This document shows positions 24,901 through 38,499 of a DNA stretch of 64,000 nucleotides, one piece after another. The notes under the pieces are model-generated. The model ran no database searches and had not been told where the DNA came from. It saw only the letters and a program-made list of their open reading frames with translations. Source of the DNA: Glossina fuscipes (Eukaryota > Arthropoda > Insecta > Diptera > Glossinidae); NCBI RefSeq assembly GCF_014805625.2, contig NW_023998470.1, positions 223,039 to 287,038 of the forward strand, written 5' to 3'. Position numbers and translations under genes: made by a program. Each line of letters begins with the position of its first letter. The stretch's first letter is position 1.

Positions 24901-26421
24901 AAACATTCTAATCATTTTAATAAAATTAACTTTAATTACTCAATGCTCTGGTAGATAATTAGAAGATTTCATGTTTTACAAATTATAACGATAAGGCAAA
25001 GGCAAGTCTACTTTATATCCAATGATACGATGATAAGCAACATTGCATTGTTAACATGTTTGCGTTTATGTAAACACATAAATACATGTATGCAAGGAAA
25101 TTACGTGATTCGCGATCGCATTCTTAACTGGACATCATCAACCATTTCTATCTATGCTACTCATGTTCATAAAATTGTTTTCGCCTTCTTCTTTGCGCAT
25201 CTCTTACTTATGTCGCATATGTTTAGCTACCAGCGACAATCCCTCTTGCATACTATTCACGTTTGCAAACAAAAATATTTATACTTCGCTGACGATGTCG
25301 CTTTAATTAATTAGCTTTGGCATGTCCTTGGGAGGAAAATTTAATTTGCTTAGGTGCGAATCTTTGATATCCATCATCACAAGCAAATATGCAAGATTTG
25401 TTCAGTCAGGCAGTCGCCCCGCGCCATCCTGACAGTGATATTTTAATTGCTTTCAGAGAACTTTCTCCCTAGCATGACCATTATTTGCGGGTGGATTACG
25501 TATACGTATTAAGTTTTAATATGAACAATGCTTGCATATGGCGATAATTCAATCTTTCCCTGTCACCGGCAAGCGGGATATTAATTGTTTTAATGTATAT
25601 CAGGTAATCAGAACATGTACATATCATTATTAAATTGCCGCGTTAGAGGGGAAGAAAAATCCTTTGGTATTTCTACGACACATTGCTTCGTTTCTTTTAC
25701 TCTTCACGTGCAGCCAATACTTGCTTAACTTATTCCTGCATTCCTTGTGAATAATTATTTAAATTTGTACTCATACCTTTTGGTGGGGAGATGCTGCCTA
25801 TAAAAAGTATCATCATCAATATTTGTACGCCTGCGTTTCTTGGAAACATCAAAGCGTTATTACTTTCTTAACTTTCAAGTTTGAGCGGTACTTCTGTTTT
25901 TTCTGTTTTCTTAAATCCTGTCACAGGGGGCGAAACAAGCAACTAAGCAAATATTAACGTAAGCTTTTTTGAAATTATTTTTACTAAGGCGTTAATATAT
26001 ACAGTGTTTAAAATTTAACAGAAAGACTAGACGTTCGCTTATACGATTTGTGTTCGACTAAAACCTGATAAGGCGACATGCACGTCTGTCATATCTCTTT
26101 GGTCGTTTGACTTGTTGCTTTTGATACTGTCCTGTTGTTCTATTCTAATTGCTATTGGCATCATTTTGCTGAATTAATATTAACAAATATTAAAGATGAT
26201 CCGACTAAATGTTCAGCGCCTGTTAAAGTACTATTATTGAACCTTCCATTGTCTGCATTGGGATAACCTGACCTACATTTCAAAAGTAAAGGATCTAAGC
26301 AGTGGTTTTGGAAAAGTTTTCGACAAGTTGCCACTTATTTCTTGTTGACAACAAAAGTTTCTCAACATATTTTTACTGATTTTAAATAAAAAAGTGTAAA
26401 TTAACATGGAGTGAGCAACAA
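21033..26421. other. Gene desert, AT-rich
   Basis: No exon is supported in over 5 kb. It holds a TA microsatellite (21943-21972), homopolymer runs (poly-T near 23832-23852) and sporadic short open frames. The 5' exon of the gene at 19730-21007 may lie in the first few hundred bases. Confidence 0.35.
21943..21972. repeat. (AT)n microsatellite
   Basis: About 15 AT dinucleotides follow an A-rich stretch. Confidence 0.9.
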
Positions 26422-26503
26422 GACGAGGTGGCCGAGTGGTTAAGGCGTTGGACTGCTAATCCAATGTGCTCTGCACGCGTGGGTTCGAATCCCATCCTCG
26501 TCG
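26422..26503 (+). tRNA. tRNA-Ser (anticodon GCT), copy 1
   Basis: An 82-nt class II tRNA gene. The acceptor stem GACGAGG pairs with CCTCGTC and is followed by discriminator G. The A box is TGGCCGAGTGG, the anticodon loop is CTGCTAA (GCT, reading AGC/AGU serine codons), a long variable arm follows (GTGCTCTGCACGC), and the B box is GGTTCGAATCC. It has no intron. Unlike the other copies, no T4 run follows closely; the first TTTT is about 31 bases downstream (26534-26537). Confidence 0.97.
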
Positions 26504-28207
26504 TCCCTTCTTATTAGTGCACATTCGACTTCCTTTTGCAAGAATATCCAAACCATATTGGCTTTTGGTTTTCGAAGTAAAAATATCCGTAGTTGCTTTT
26601 ATAAAGTGTAGATTTAAAGGACTTGTTGCACCTGTGTTTACAAGACTTATGACCATATACAGGTAGTTATTATCTATTTTACTGCAAAAGCATCTTTGCC
26701 TTTTTGTGATCTATATGCTCTTGGCTGTCATCCAGTTGTACTTTAGCCCCCAATAGTCAAGTGCTTATCAAGATCTTTGCTTCGGAAATTCAAAAACAAA
26801 AAAAAGGAGATGATATGCACGACTTTTCTCGGAAGGAGTTGAAATTCATCGACTTATGTGAACGCTATGTGAGTTCTTCGTTTGCCGACATTTCATAATA
26901 ATAATTAGCGAAAAAAGGGAACTAAGTAATTTTTATACCCAACGTCGCAAAACATTTGTTAATGGTGATTTATATATATATTATACATATTGTGTATGTA
27001 TATATATATACATTATAAATATTAGTAACAGATATTAATCAAGATTGCTTCATTGACTTCACTTACTATAACGCGAAATCTATTGTTTTCGCTTTTTCTT
27101 AATGTTTTACAATCATTCCGAACGATACGTTAACGTTCCACATAAATTTATAATTTATATTTTGAAACTGCATCAACTGTAACCTCACCAAGCTCAGCTT
27201 CATAAAATTATGAATCTTCACAGCTCCGTACTCGCGAAACTTTAAGTTAGCCTACTTGACTCGCTAAACTTTGCCATATAGAGTATGTATGTAGTAGTCA
27301 GAAGGACTCAAGATACAGATCAATTATGAATGATTTTCTAAACAGATTTAAGCTTGACTCTCTTGTTGGTCATCTGGACATTTTAGGCTAAGGACGAACA
27401 TAATATGGATTGAATCAAATGACTCTCCCTATAACGTCTTATTTTTAAAAAGTCGGTATATGCAAATGTTCAAAATATTTGGCAAGTTAGTATTGAGGTG
27501 ATTAGTATTAGCCAATTTTTCAAACGCCTAATCCATTTGTAATGGTTCGTACTTAAAGTTAGTCCATTATGATAATTTGGCATAACAGTCAAGAATAGTA
27601 ATTTTCACTTTGGCACGGGGATCAAAACTGTATTCCTTCAAGCCCGCCTTTATATAAGCGTTTTCACGAAATGTAAGCATTTATATGGCAATAAAACTTA
27701 ATTTTCTGCACTCCATAATAAAAATAGGTGATGAATACGAAGATTACTCAAAAAAAAAAAAAAATCACCATTTGGTACCTTCGTCGCACAGGTTGTCTTT
27801 CGGCTTATGACATTTACCTCAGTGCAAGTATAGATTTCAACCTCGTTAATTTTTCGAAAAGTGATAAAAGCAACAAAATTTAATATAGCATAGATGTAAG
27901 TGCTTGCAAAACAATGAGTAAGATTTAAATTGCGCCTTTTATACATATTGACATATTCATTCAATATAATTCTCTTCCAATTTTTGTCGAATTTGCTTAC
28001 GCTGACTAAGCAATTTTACTTTGATGGTGTCACTATTATAAATTTCATTGTCATTTATCATCAACACTGAACCTTAAAATCAATCAAGTCAATCCACCTC
28101 GATTCACAATCATATGAGAGTAATTTAAATGAGCGAGTCTGAAACCACCTCTAATATTTATGAACCAGAGCGCAAAGTATTGAAAAGCAAGCAAGGAGTT
28201 GCCAATT
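26504..28207. other. Spacer between tRNA-Ser genes
   Basis: AT-rich, with a TA-rich microsatellite near 26970-27012 and an A run at 27750-27763. No gene is supported. Confidence 0.4.
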
Positions 28208-28289
28208 GACGAGGTGGCCGAGTGGTTAAGGCGTTGGACTGCTAATCCAATGTGCTCTGCACGCGTGGGTTCGAATCCCATCCTCGTCG
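28208..28289 (+). tRNA. tRNA-Ser (anticodon GCT), copy 2
   Basis: Base-for-base identical to the copy at 26422. A TTTTT run about 8-12 bases downstream can end RNA polymerase III transcription. It faces copy 3 across a 90-bp spacer. Confidence 0.97.
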
Positions 28290-28379
28290 TTTGTACCTTT
28301 TTCTCAACTAATAAAATATTTGGCGGTAGAGGAGCCCGACAACATACGAATATACTTTTTGCAAAAAGTAGCAAATGTA

Positions 28380-28461
28380 CGACGAGGATGGGATTCGAAC
28401 CCACGCGTGCAGAGCACATTGGATTAGCAGTCCAACGCCTTAACCACTCGGCCACCTCGTC
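28380..28461 (-). tRNA. tRNA-Ser (anticodon GCT), copy 3
   Basis: Identical in sequence to copies 1 and 2 but on the minus strand, convergent with copy 2. A TTTTT run on its own strand lies within the 90-bp spacer (about 28363-28367). Confidence 0.97.
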
Positions 28462-28823
28462 ACATCAGTAAAGCTAACCTAAGTTTTTACTTCTAAAACA
28501 CATGAAGTTATTAAATATTTGAGTGATGCATTTCAATTTTTGGAAAAATTGAGCTGACGAAGTGATTTTCATGACACTCAGGACTTCAGGCTGGTCCTGT
28601 AGTCATTTATTTTTATTTGAAGTTTTTCAAACGATAAAAAAGAAAAAAGAAACCTGACCTGGTTATAACCTACTAATAATAGAAGTTTTTAAAATTGCAA
28701 AACTACTCAATTCGTTACTTTATCTATTAGATTAAGAAGGACGACGAGAAATTGTAAATTTTCATTAAAGTTACTATTTGGAAAGTAAAAACTTTATATA
28801 CTTTTTCTGGTCAGATTGTGTTT

Positions 28824-28858
<35 letters not shown>

Positions 28859-28864
28859 ATATAT
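28462..28864. repeat. Spacer ending in a 29-base poly(A)
   Basis: Mostly non-coding. A run of 29 A (28828-28856) ends 8 bases before the SINE head at 28865. Confidence 0.6.
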
Positions 28865-29039
28865 CCGCCTGGATGGCCGAGTAGGCAAGAGTCTCGACTA
28901 GCAACTCAGTGGTCGTGGGTTCGAATCTCAAGTGCGGTAGAGTTTTTATCTAAGGCCGATAGCCTTAGATGCTAGTGCTTTTAAGAGTTTAGTCTTAGAA
29001 TGTATTTCTCTGGCGAAATTAATAATAATAATAATAATA
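28865..29039 (+). mobile_element. tRNA-derived SINE, copy 1
   Basis: The head looks like a tRNA gene: CCGCCTGGATGGCCGAGTAG, with an A box TGGCCGAGTAGGC and a B box GGTTCGAATCT, followed by a conserved non-tRNA body (GCTAGTGCTTTTAAGAG, then TTAGTCTTAGAATGTATTTC, then TGGCGAAATT) and an AAT-repeat tail. The same head, body and tail occur at 44949 (+) and 50411-50595 (-, with target-site duplication). No tRNA could fold from it as it lacks a normal 3' acceptor half. A LINE would be needed to move it; the AAT tail hints at the type of partner. It follows a 29-base poly(A). Confidence 0.85.
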
Positions 29040-29139
29040 TTTTCAAAATAAAAGTAGAAATTTATATTGTGCATGTATCATACTTTATGAGTAGCAAGGA
29101 AAAAAAAACCAGTCTTCACAGAGTTTTGTTGCATAGGCA

Positions 29140-29480
29140 AGCTCTTTGATCCGGTTAGATCATTTTCACGTTATTTTGCAAACTTATAAGCGATACCTGC
29201 ATTTTTGCAAACAAGGGCAGAAGTTTGCTACAGATACTACAGATACACTGTTGGGCAGACGGACCGATGGACATGGTGAAATTCCGAATATGAAACTGTC
29301 CAAGATTTTATATGCTTTGTGCGATTTTTCACGCTTGTTTCTGCGCGTTATAAAGATATTGAAAAAAAAATTGAATTTTGATACACTATAATATTGCATA
29401 GGAGTGGTCAATTTTTTCCATATTTGCACAGGTACTACAGCGGTAGTTTAAGTGTAATAAGCAAAAAAAGAATTTTTTAT
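29140..29480 (-). repeat. INE-like repeat, family A, minus-strand fragment
   Basis: Its reverse complement matches the part of the 54755-55583 copy containing AAAAATTGACC-type sequence, TTTATAACGCGCAGA, the cytosine-rich CTGTCCG phrase and GCAAACTTCTGCCC. It represents the middle of the element only. Confidence 0.6.
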
Positions 29481-30459
29481 TTCTTTTGAAGGGCAGATGT
29501 GTTTTCAATTTACGTAGTATTGTGGGCGACGGGTTTGCCCCATTTTCAATAGTATCTTACGTGGAAGAACCTACCCACATCTAGAGGAGTGATGCATCAG
29601 TTTTTTTACATGTTTGCAACGGGAAATTGTTTCGTTTTAAGTTTGTGAAATTTTATTATGGTTAACTCATTTGACAGCCTATAGGGAGCAATGAAAGTGA
29701 AATAACGAGTATTGAAGCACACTTTTCGAATGAAAAGACTACCTATCACTTTGGACAGTAAATAGGCTGGAGCTCCTGTCCTGTGGGCAGCTTAACATCT
29801 ACATGAAGGCATAATAACGCAGCCAAGTAATTCGAAAAGTTTACCTTAGTCCCGGTTTAAGAAGCGTGTTTAAGTACATGTATGCGTGCGTTACGGTGAA
29901 ATCATATAGACTATTGTAACAATGTGTACAAAATTTTAATTTTAAAAATTCAACATAAGGAAATCGATGTCTTCAGATGTTATATATTGGGGGTCAATGA
30001 TATAACGCAGCAAATATATATGACATATCAAAGAGGACGCGCTGATAATCGGCCTAAACATGAAAGTGCTCCTAATGAAGATCTGGGTCACGGGTTTTCG
30101 AATACATCTTCATAGGATAGATCGCAGTATGACAAAATTGTCGATGTTTGTCGGAATTGTTCTCATTTCTGCGCTGTGCATTTGCTAACTTCTTCTTAAT
30201 CGATCAAGGAATGGTTCTGTCAAACCTCAGCAAACTTAACCTTCATTTTTGCAACTGTGACGATTCGAAAAATGTAGTCGTCAATTTAAAGCGTTTCCGC
30301 AAATCTATTGCTAAATATAGAAAGATTTCACGTTAGAGATCAAACATACGTCCACTATGTTCCTGCTAATTTGAAACTGCATTTTTGAAAAATTAATATG
30401 AGCAAAGATAACATAAAATAAAATATAAAAATAAATAAAAAAAAAAAATCGTTTACACA
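29481..30459. other. Non-coding spacer
   Basis: No supported gene between the INE fragment and tRNA copy 4. Confidence 0.35.
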
Positions 30460-30541
30460 CGACGAGGATGGGATTCGAACCCACGCGTGCAGAGCACATT
30501 GGATTAGCAGTCCAACGCCTTAACCACTCGGCCACCTCGTC
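30460..30541 (-). tRNA. tRNA-Ser (anticodon GCT), copy 4
   Basis: Identical to the other three. A run of 12 or so T on its strand follows about 12 bases after its end, a strong Pol III terminator. Confidence 0.97.
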
Positions 30542-33500
30542 ACAGTCTTACGGATAAACAAAAATAGTACTTATTTTAAAGGAGATTTACTTTATCGACT
30601 GAAAAGTTTCCTACAAGCTTTTATAAAACAGCTTTACCGCCTTTTCCTAAACGTCATGTAAAACAAACAAGCAAAATGAAACGTTTAAATTACATTATAA
30701 GAAAACATTTTAAACAATACTTTTGTTGTACAACAAAACTCGTTAAGATATCTTACTTAAGACACATATTAAAATAACATCAAACACGAAACATGTCCTT
30801 TCAGCTGCATTTTAAATGGTTATGTTTTTTTTATTGATGTAACTGGATACCTAAATTAATCAAAGAATATCACTGCCATTAAGCTTTAATTTTGAACTGA
30901 TATCGGCTTTAAGTCGATAGTTATTAATGATAGTTGATGATAAGTTTATGATTCTATTATATTAGCTTTTTAGTTATTACAGTCTTGGCAAAATGGGTTA
31001 GCTATGCATCATAGATCGAAAATAACGGAGTCAGAATTCCACCAAACTCCATAAAGGGATATAAAAAAGTGCATGTGCCTGCGCATCTGTGCTATGAATA
31101 TGTGAGAGATAATTTTTCATAAGTTACTAAACTGCTCTTTACACCGATAAGAGTCATGAAAATATAATTTTGCAACTTTTCTTATAAAATATACATGTTT
31201 CGTTTTCATATTTCCTGCTTAAATATTTACGTTGTCTGGGCGTAATTATACATAACATTAAATTTTAATCATTGTTATCAGACGGTTCAATTTTAAAACG
31301 ATATTGAATAAATATGTTTGTTAGTGAATTCACTTCTTTGACAGTTGAATTTATATATGAATCCCACAAAGTAATGTTGCATGTTTCAAGTTCAAGTTTT
31401 TTTCTTTTTTGTCATTGTTCATGAAATAATATTGAAGCTGTTCATGTCCTGCGAAGCTATAGCACCTTTTTCGATATTGAATGTCTGTTCTGGGGCATAT
31501 CAAGTCCGTTCGCAATTTGCAAAGATAAATTTCCACATTCCTATTTTTTTTTAACAATTTCTGACGATCCGCAGCGACGAACTAAGAATTAATATCAAAT
31601 TACGTTAATATAAACATAATAGAATGGCGTGTTTTTTTTTTTTTTTTTTGTTATATATATTGCCAACCAATGCAGTGACACAGAAATTATGTCTCTGTTG
31701 AAGTAACTGTTAAATTAGACTTTGCTCTACATACATACAAGTGCATCTACGTGGGCAATTGGTTGAGTGCTATCTTAAGAATAACGAACTTAATTAAGAT
31801 ACAAAAAAAAAAAAAAAAACGAAAAAAAAATATTCAATTAATGTAAAGCAATTACATTTATTTTAAGGCCACTGTACGGATTTTATTGTTAATTTATACG
31901 CCTGAAAAACTACAGGAACAGAAGCTATGTTAATGATATTTTGCTTTTTTTCGAAAGATTTTCGCTTTGCAATAAATAACAATGAATTATGTCTTCTTTT
32001 TCTTCTTTTTTTATATGCAAGCTTTTCTTTTTAATTGATTTATGAGGAAAAGTTTGTTTTAGAAAATAAATAACTAAAGATACTTAGGCATATATGTGTG
32101 TGTGTGTATATACAGAATAATTATAATAATCATTAACGAAGAATTGTAAAATAATTTATAAAAAATAGATAAAATGGTCATTGCATGTTAGTAGTCATTA
32201 ATAATTAAAGTAGTTAATATAATTATTATACCATGTGGTGATTATTGAGCAAATTTTCATTACCTTGCTTTACACTTTCTAAGCTTCTGTAATACCCCCC
32301 GTTAGGATGTAGCAGTACCTCATGTACCGAGGGTGTGACCACCTTAAGTGATTATTTAAATTACTATCTGAACTAAATTTAAGTTGTTTTAACAATCTTT
32401 GGTCTTATCAGATCTCTTTCGTTACTACGATTCACAGATCAACTTTGGGAATGAGTCTTAAAAGAGGAACTCTGAAGTCTGAAAACTTAAAAAAAGAAAC
32501 TCACAAAAATGGGAAATTTGAAAAGCAAAGTGTATGTTATCAACATGTTAACACCTGTAGTTTGTCCAGATATCATTTTGCATTTCGGCATGAATAGAAT
32601 AGAAAAGAAACAAAAAACATTGCTCGCAATGTGAAGTATAGTATCTGCTTGAAAGTTGAAAATAACCAAAACTCGGCACACAAGGCTAGCATTCATTTTC
32701 TTTCTTATTTCTCTTATCAAGTTGATTAAATTGTTTTAATTTATTTGCACAACTTTCCAAAATGCACGCCTCGCTTATGGAGATTCAATTCTTGTTGATC
32801 CAATCAACCTTGTATTGCACACTTTCTCGCTTAAGCCCTACAAATTGATCAGTAAAACCGTTTATGATTTAATAAAGATGCAATAAGACTGCAAAGAGAA
32901 AACACTGCCGAAAACTAAAATCGTTGTATAACGAATTTCGGTAATTGATCAAATGAAGTAAACAAAGGAAAGTTATTGAGCTTTTTCTCTTATTATAGCA
33001 GATTGAACGGAGCAAATTGCTTATGTGTAGGAAGATATGTTTGGAAAGTTTCACTTAATGAACATAATTAATTTATTATAGCTTTAATCAGAAAGCAAAA
33101 TTCCTTAACCGTACTAAAGCGAATAAGACGCGTAAGTAAATGGAATTGTGACTAATGAATGCAATGGTCGAGCTCTGCGAGTGTGCTTTTTTCGTTTGAT
33201 AAACAATGGTTGGGCAAGGATATCCAGGACCCAAAATATGCATATATCAATAACATCGACGAACAAGCTGGATGCAGCTGTGGCGGCCAGAGGGCTGTGT
33301 TGCATTATGGTTCCCATCATTACTAGGAAACCTTATCCAAAAACTCTTAATGCAATCGTGACAGTGAAAAGTGTAGGCGATTGGGCAAAAGACACAGTAC
33401 TGCCAGTTTTCAGTATGAAACAAATCGGACTTAGGTTACAAAGCAACATTCACTGCTATTATCAGCAGACGTTATTTCTACTGATTAACACTTGATTCTC

Positions 33501-33883
33501 TAATGACAACAAGATTGGAACGAAGCCAGATAAATGGATAGATAGATAATCTCAGGAGACCAGTTGTGCTTCTTTGCACGGAATTTTATGCGTAAGATAT
33601 AGGAGAAATAATGCTGGAAAGATCGCCCATGTCCGTATATAAAATAACAGATGTCTTTATGCATCAAATCGATTGGCTATTAAGTTTACATTAACATTGA
33701 TTACCTTTCAGTTAAAAAAATGTTCCCAAATAAATTCCAATTTTTAAATATTAATGAAATAAATGGACGATTAATGTATATTTAATTATAGCAAGGCGTA
33801 AATAAAATAATAATCTCACACTATCTGACATATTGTTATGCCAGATATACCAGATAAACATCAGATCATATTTAAAATTGATG

Positions 33884-33910
<27 letters not shown>
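33884..33910. repeat. Poly(A), 27 bases
   Basis: An uninterrupted A run that might be the tail of an old retrocopy. The sequence 5' of it (33720-33883) shows no recognisable gene. Confidence 0.8.
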
Positions 33911-33915
<5 letters not shown>

Positions 33916-36900
33916 AAAAAGTTGAAAAACTTAAAAAAGGCGTTTTTCATGTTAAATAATGTAAAAGATTTATTTAATATAAACCGAAATGTTTAATTTC
34001 ACATTCATTTAATTCATTTGAATGAACACTAAATTGTGAAATAGCATGCTAAGCCAACCCCAGCTGCTTGTTAACATGCCGAAGAGATAATAATTTTTAC
34101 ATGAAATTTACAACAAACTTTACATGTTTGTTGCAAGCGAATCTTATTTATGAATTTATAAACACATTAAATCCATACGTTATTCAAACACATACACATG
34201 TGCAAATGTGTTTCTATGCTCATATACATGAGCATTCATAAGTGCATGCACACATACGTGATATACACGTGCGGTTATTATGATACACCACCCATGGTGG
34301 TGGAGTTTTCATAATCTGGTCCAGCTAAATATATGGCATTAGCATGCTTGGTCAAGGACATGCCTAAGCAATTAGTTTTGCTTTTCTTTTCTCTTTTTCT
34401 TTTCAACTTCTTTACATTCCTCAAGTTGTTCAAATTATTTACTACCTAACCAGAGTAATAAAGAGAGGCGTATGTTAAAAATAGTTTTAAACCAATAACG
34501 TGATTAATGAATTTTCAATCAATTTATTTAAACTGACAAAAAACATGATATTACTTCAAAAAAAAATTAATGTTTTCTTCTCTTTTTTTTTTTTTTTTTT
34601 GTAACTCTTAGCAGCAGCTTAAAAAAAACTTTGGAAACTTTGAATGTTATTTGGCTTTGTCCCGAGTCAAAATTTTCAAAGATTAAGTATTAAGCCTGAA
34701 CGGTTGCCAGCCGCAGGTGCTAAAGTGATAATAAAGTGATTATTGGAGATCTGGAGAAAAGCACAAAATTGCATTTGATTTGATATTTTTTTGTAAATTT
34801 TTGCATTGAAAATGCAGAAACGATGGGTTAGTTAAGCCAGAGCGGTCTTCCCTCCCGACAAGTGGCCGTTCTCTTTTAACACTATACAGAATCTTGGTTT
34901 AAGGAAAATCTCTTTGGAAACGTTGCTTAGTAATCGGCCAAGTTTTGAATAATTTCATTCTTCAAATCGATTTTTCAAAATAAATTGAAGTAAAAGGTCT
35001 CGACCCTTTTCGTTTCATTTCTTAGAAGAAAATATTGAAATTGGCCTTTGGCCTAAAGAAACTTTTCCGCAATGTAGCGCTCGCCGAACTTTAGGATTCG
35101 TCCCCAATGGTATTTTGCACTTAATGGGAATTAACCGGGGTTTTGAGGCGAAGTTTAAGTTGATAAAGGGGAAGCAAGAATCTCGTTTCTGTGGCTATAC
35201 GGAATTATGAAATCATGTGAATTCTGTCGGAATTATCCAAAGATATGCATATATCTATTACAATGTGTACGCGCAACTAATGATTAAATAAATAAATAAA
35301 AAATTACAGCTAAACTACGGTTAATCTAATCTAACTTGGTGGAGTAAGGTCTCTGTGTTCGCACACTATCTATGATCGTAAATCGAATCTTAAGTAGCAT
35401 GAGCGAGAAAATCAACCGTTTCGACGTCTGTGCAATCAATATGCGGAGTTTTTATATAAGTAAAATATTCATTCGCTAAAGATTTATATCACTACCTCCG
35501 AAGTTAGCCAATCCGCGTTTGAAACACTACTTTGCCAATATCCACGCATTTTTCACCAACAAATTGGGTGGTGACCTTCAATCAAATTTATTTTACAGCT
35601 TCAATTGACTTGAAACCCAGAAGCAGTGATGTCAGTATGAAAAACTGGAAAAAGTGTGCAGCAAAAGCATATCAAGTTACTACAAAATTTTTTCGAGACA
35701 CATATTGATAAATTTTGATGCATTCTTGTGCTGACCACATTTTCACTGAGAATATTATCAACCGGATTAGATAAGATTATTCTTTACCCGCTTATCTTAG
35801 ACTCTTGCGATCATTTTTAAACATCACTTTCTGGTCTCTTTTGTTGAAGGTTGTTGTTGTTCGTAGCCATTGATAATCTTCCAAGATAATGTAAACAAAG
35901 TATTTCTTAAGCCGCTTTGAATATATATATACCGAAGCATTGCAATGCCTTTACTTTTTAGCAAATAAGATTTGCAATAGGACTTCTGCAATATTTCAAG
36001 CGATTCGATCGAAACGCAAAACTTAAGATGAATTCTCTGTTCACCTAATATTTCCACTTGTACAAATCGAAAAGAAGGTGATGAAGAAAAACGACAACTA
36101 TGCCTAATTGAAATATAGTTTGCACTTAAAACATTTCACTACAAGTTAGTGTAGCGTTACGCCAGTTTGCAGAAGAAAAAAGAATTTCGACTTTATTTGT
36201 CGTGCGGGCTTTTCATAAGCTACACCCTTCGACCAGTAGCTGCACTTATGACTGGCTTATCTTCTGTGACTGATTTCGTGCTGCTCTTTCCTTGAGGGAG
36301 ATGGGAGGGAATATGTAGCAATTCGTAAGACTAAGAAATATGCTTCAAAGGTAGCGTAAATTACCCGTTGGTAAGCCCTTATCATCTAACCCGTCTGTAG
36401 ATAAGTGAGCATTTTTTATCAGCTGAGTCTTTTGATAATTATGAACGACTGACTATCCATTTACTTTGTCTTGTACGATTCATATATGTTTTTGATTAAT
36501 TAGATTTGATTTGATTAAAGTGTGCCCCTCTGTCCATTTCTGACTCTCTGTTTATGGGTTAGGATAATTGAAATAGGAAACTGCAGCCAAGGCATTTGAA
36601 GGTTACGACTTTCATTGTAATTTAAAAATGGGCGTGACTCATTTATAACTACCTCTGCAAAATATTATAAGTAGCAGTTCCTGGCGGATGTTAATCTCAA
36701 ACTGGGCAAATACACTAAAGGAAAATATCTGAAATTGCATTGAAAAGTGGGCGTTGTCCGCCAGATTAGAATTACAACCTGTAAAAGATATTACATCTAC
36801 TAATCTGCAATCAGATAAAAACATTTCTCACGATCCACTAAAAGAATCGCATAAGAATCGTTCGAATTTCAATGGGTTGCCTTGAAATGATAGGTATCAA

Positions 36901-37743
36901 TAATTCGCCGTGTAGGGCATATGTAATATTTTTTTTTTTTCACTTTCTTGCTTACTCATAAAAGAATTTTGTGGCTAAAGAATGATAACGAGCCAAAGTC
37001 AAGTTCAAGTTTAGTAAAATAAATGGTAAAGAAGAAAAAATTGTACTCGTCTCTCTATTTATGAAAGTAGTTTCAATTTCATCTCGGCCAGCTGCTTTGG
37101 CCACTGTCATTGTCATCATATTATCGATAAACTGTTCGTGCTACTTGTCTTAGGTCTGACTGCAATAACAAAAAGAGTTAAATACGTGACTACGCCAGAA
37201 GTGGGTAACTAAGCTAGCGATGCCTTGAGGTCTGTTATGCAGCGTTTTATTTTATCGTTTTTATTACCACAAAGCATTTCTCTTTTTTCTTCATAAATTA
37301 ACGTAAATTCGTTCTTTATGATGTCTATAAAGTCATACAATATTAAATAAAATATTGTGCACGAAGAGAGTCTGAAATCAATTGTAATCTTATACTAATG
37401 GTAGACCGGTAGACCGCAAAACATCGACTTGATTACAATAAACAATGGTGTGAAGACTATAATTCAAATAACCAATGAAAAGTCTACATACACGTAAACT
37501 AAACCAAGTTTCTGTCTTTTATTAACGATGTAGACTTTTATTGAATACCTATACCTAAAAGTCAACTGATAAATTTGCTCAAATGCCTTTTTTTAATTCA
37601 AAATTAGTGAAATATTGATGAGATGTTTTTATTTCGAACTGTGTTCAAAAACACAATTACTTTCGAAGAAGAGAGAAACAAAAAAGAAGCCTTCAATTTG
37701 ACTGAAAAGAAAGATGGAAAGAAATGGAGTAAACGGAAAGACT

Positions 37744-37801
37744 AGAGTAGATGGAAAGGTTTAGAGTCAGAGTAGATGGAAAGATTTAGAGTCAGAGTAG
37801 A
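37744..37801. repeat. 25-bp tandem repeat, two and a bit copies
   Basis: AGAGTAGATGGAAAGGTTTA plus GAGTC repeats at 37769 with one change, then a third copy begins at 37794. The earlier sequence AAAGATGGAAAGAAATGG suggests a still older unit. Confidence 0.75.
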
Positions 37802-38499
37802 ATTATTTACGTGCCTCACTTGTTCTTCTTCTTATGACATCTCTTATCGGATTTACTTTCAATAACTTGATTCTGTCCCACGCTAGATTACATGCTGCGT
37901 TCTACCTGTGACGGATTACCCATTTCTTGCAATTTGTTGGAAATTTACATATGTTGGAATTTACAGTCGCGTATGAACGCCATGAGCTTAAACACCTTTT
38001 TCGTGCTTTGTTGCCACAATACTCTTTTCCCTTCTACGACATCTTTATTTTGCTAACAGGCGAACCTGATCAAATTTATTTGTATATATACACGCATCCA
38101 ATTTTGTGAACTTGCGAAAATTTGCAAACAATCGTACGACGTGCACCGAGACCGGTTTAAAGTTCTCGGTTTCGACTAACCCCGATCGTAATTTGAATAT
38201 TTTTAAGTATATACTTTATCTATTCACTGTAGCGAGTCTATAATCCACAACTGTCGAGTTTACTCAATAACGAGAACCATAAGCCGTTCCCAGGTCGAAC
38301 GACAAATCCCTATGCAGACTTTTCATGAGACAACTTAAAGTTAGCAAAAGAGTTTCTAGAAGAGTTGTGATCACCTCGTTTGCCTTTTTGCGCTGAATGT
38401 GGTGAGCTCCATTTGCGGCTACGGATTGTAGACCACGCTTTTTTGTTCAGCGACATCTATTAGTAAAAATGACAAAATAATGCGAAGTATTAATGTACA

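Larger units (their letters stand above)
30542..38499. other. Gene desert, AT-rich
   Basis: Nearly 8 kb without a supported exon. It contains poly(T) or poly(A) runs (31630-31649, 31802-31818, 33884-33910), a 25-bp tandem duplication (37744-37801) and faint relics carrying 'gtgggcg' phrases (36630-36760). Confidence 0.35.

Noticed and set aside
25260..25314. Peptide YFADDVALI resembling the catalytic FADD motif of non-LTR reverse transcriptases
   Set aside because: Nothing before or after it matches a reverse transcriptase and the match is nine residues; chance is likely.
28199..28471. Overlapping open frames starting with MAEWLRRWTANPMCSARVG
   Set aside because: They are translations through the tRNA-Ser genes, which explain the sequence.
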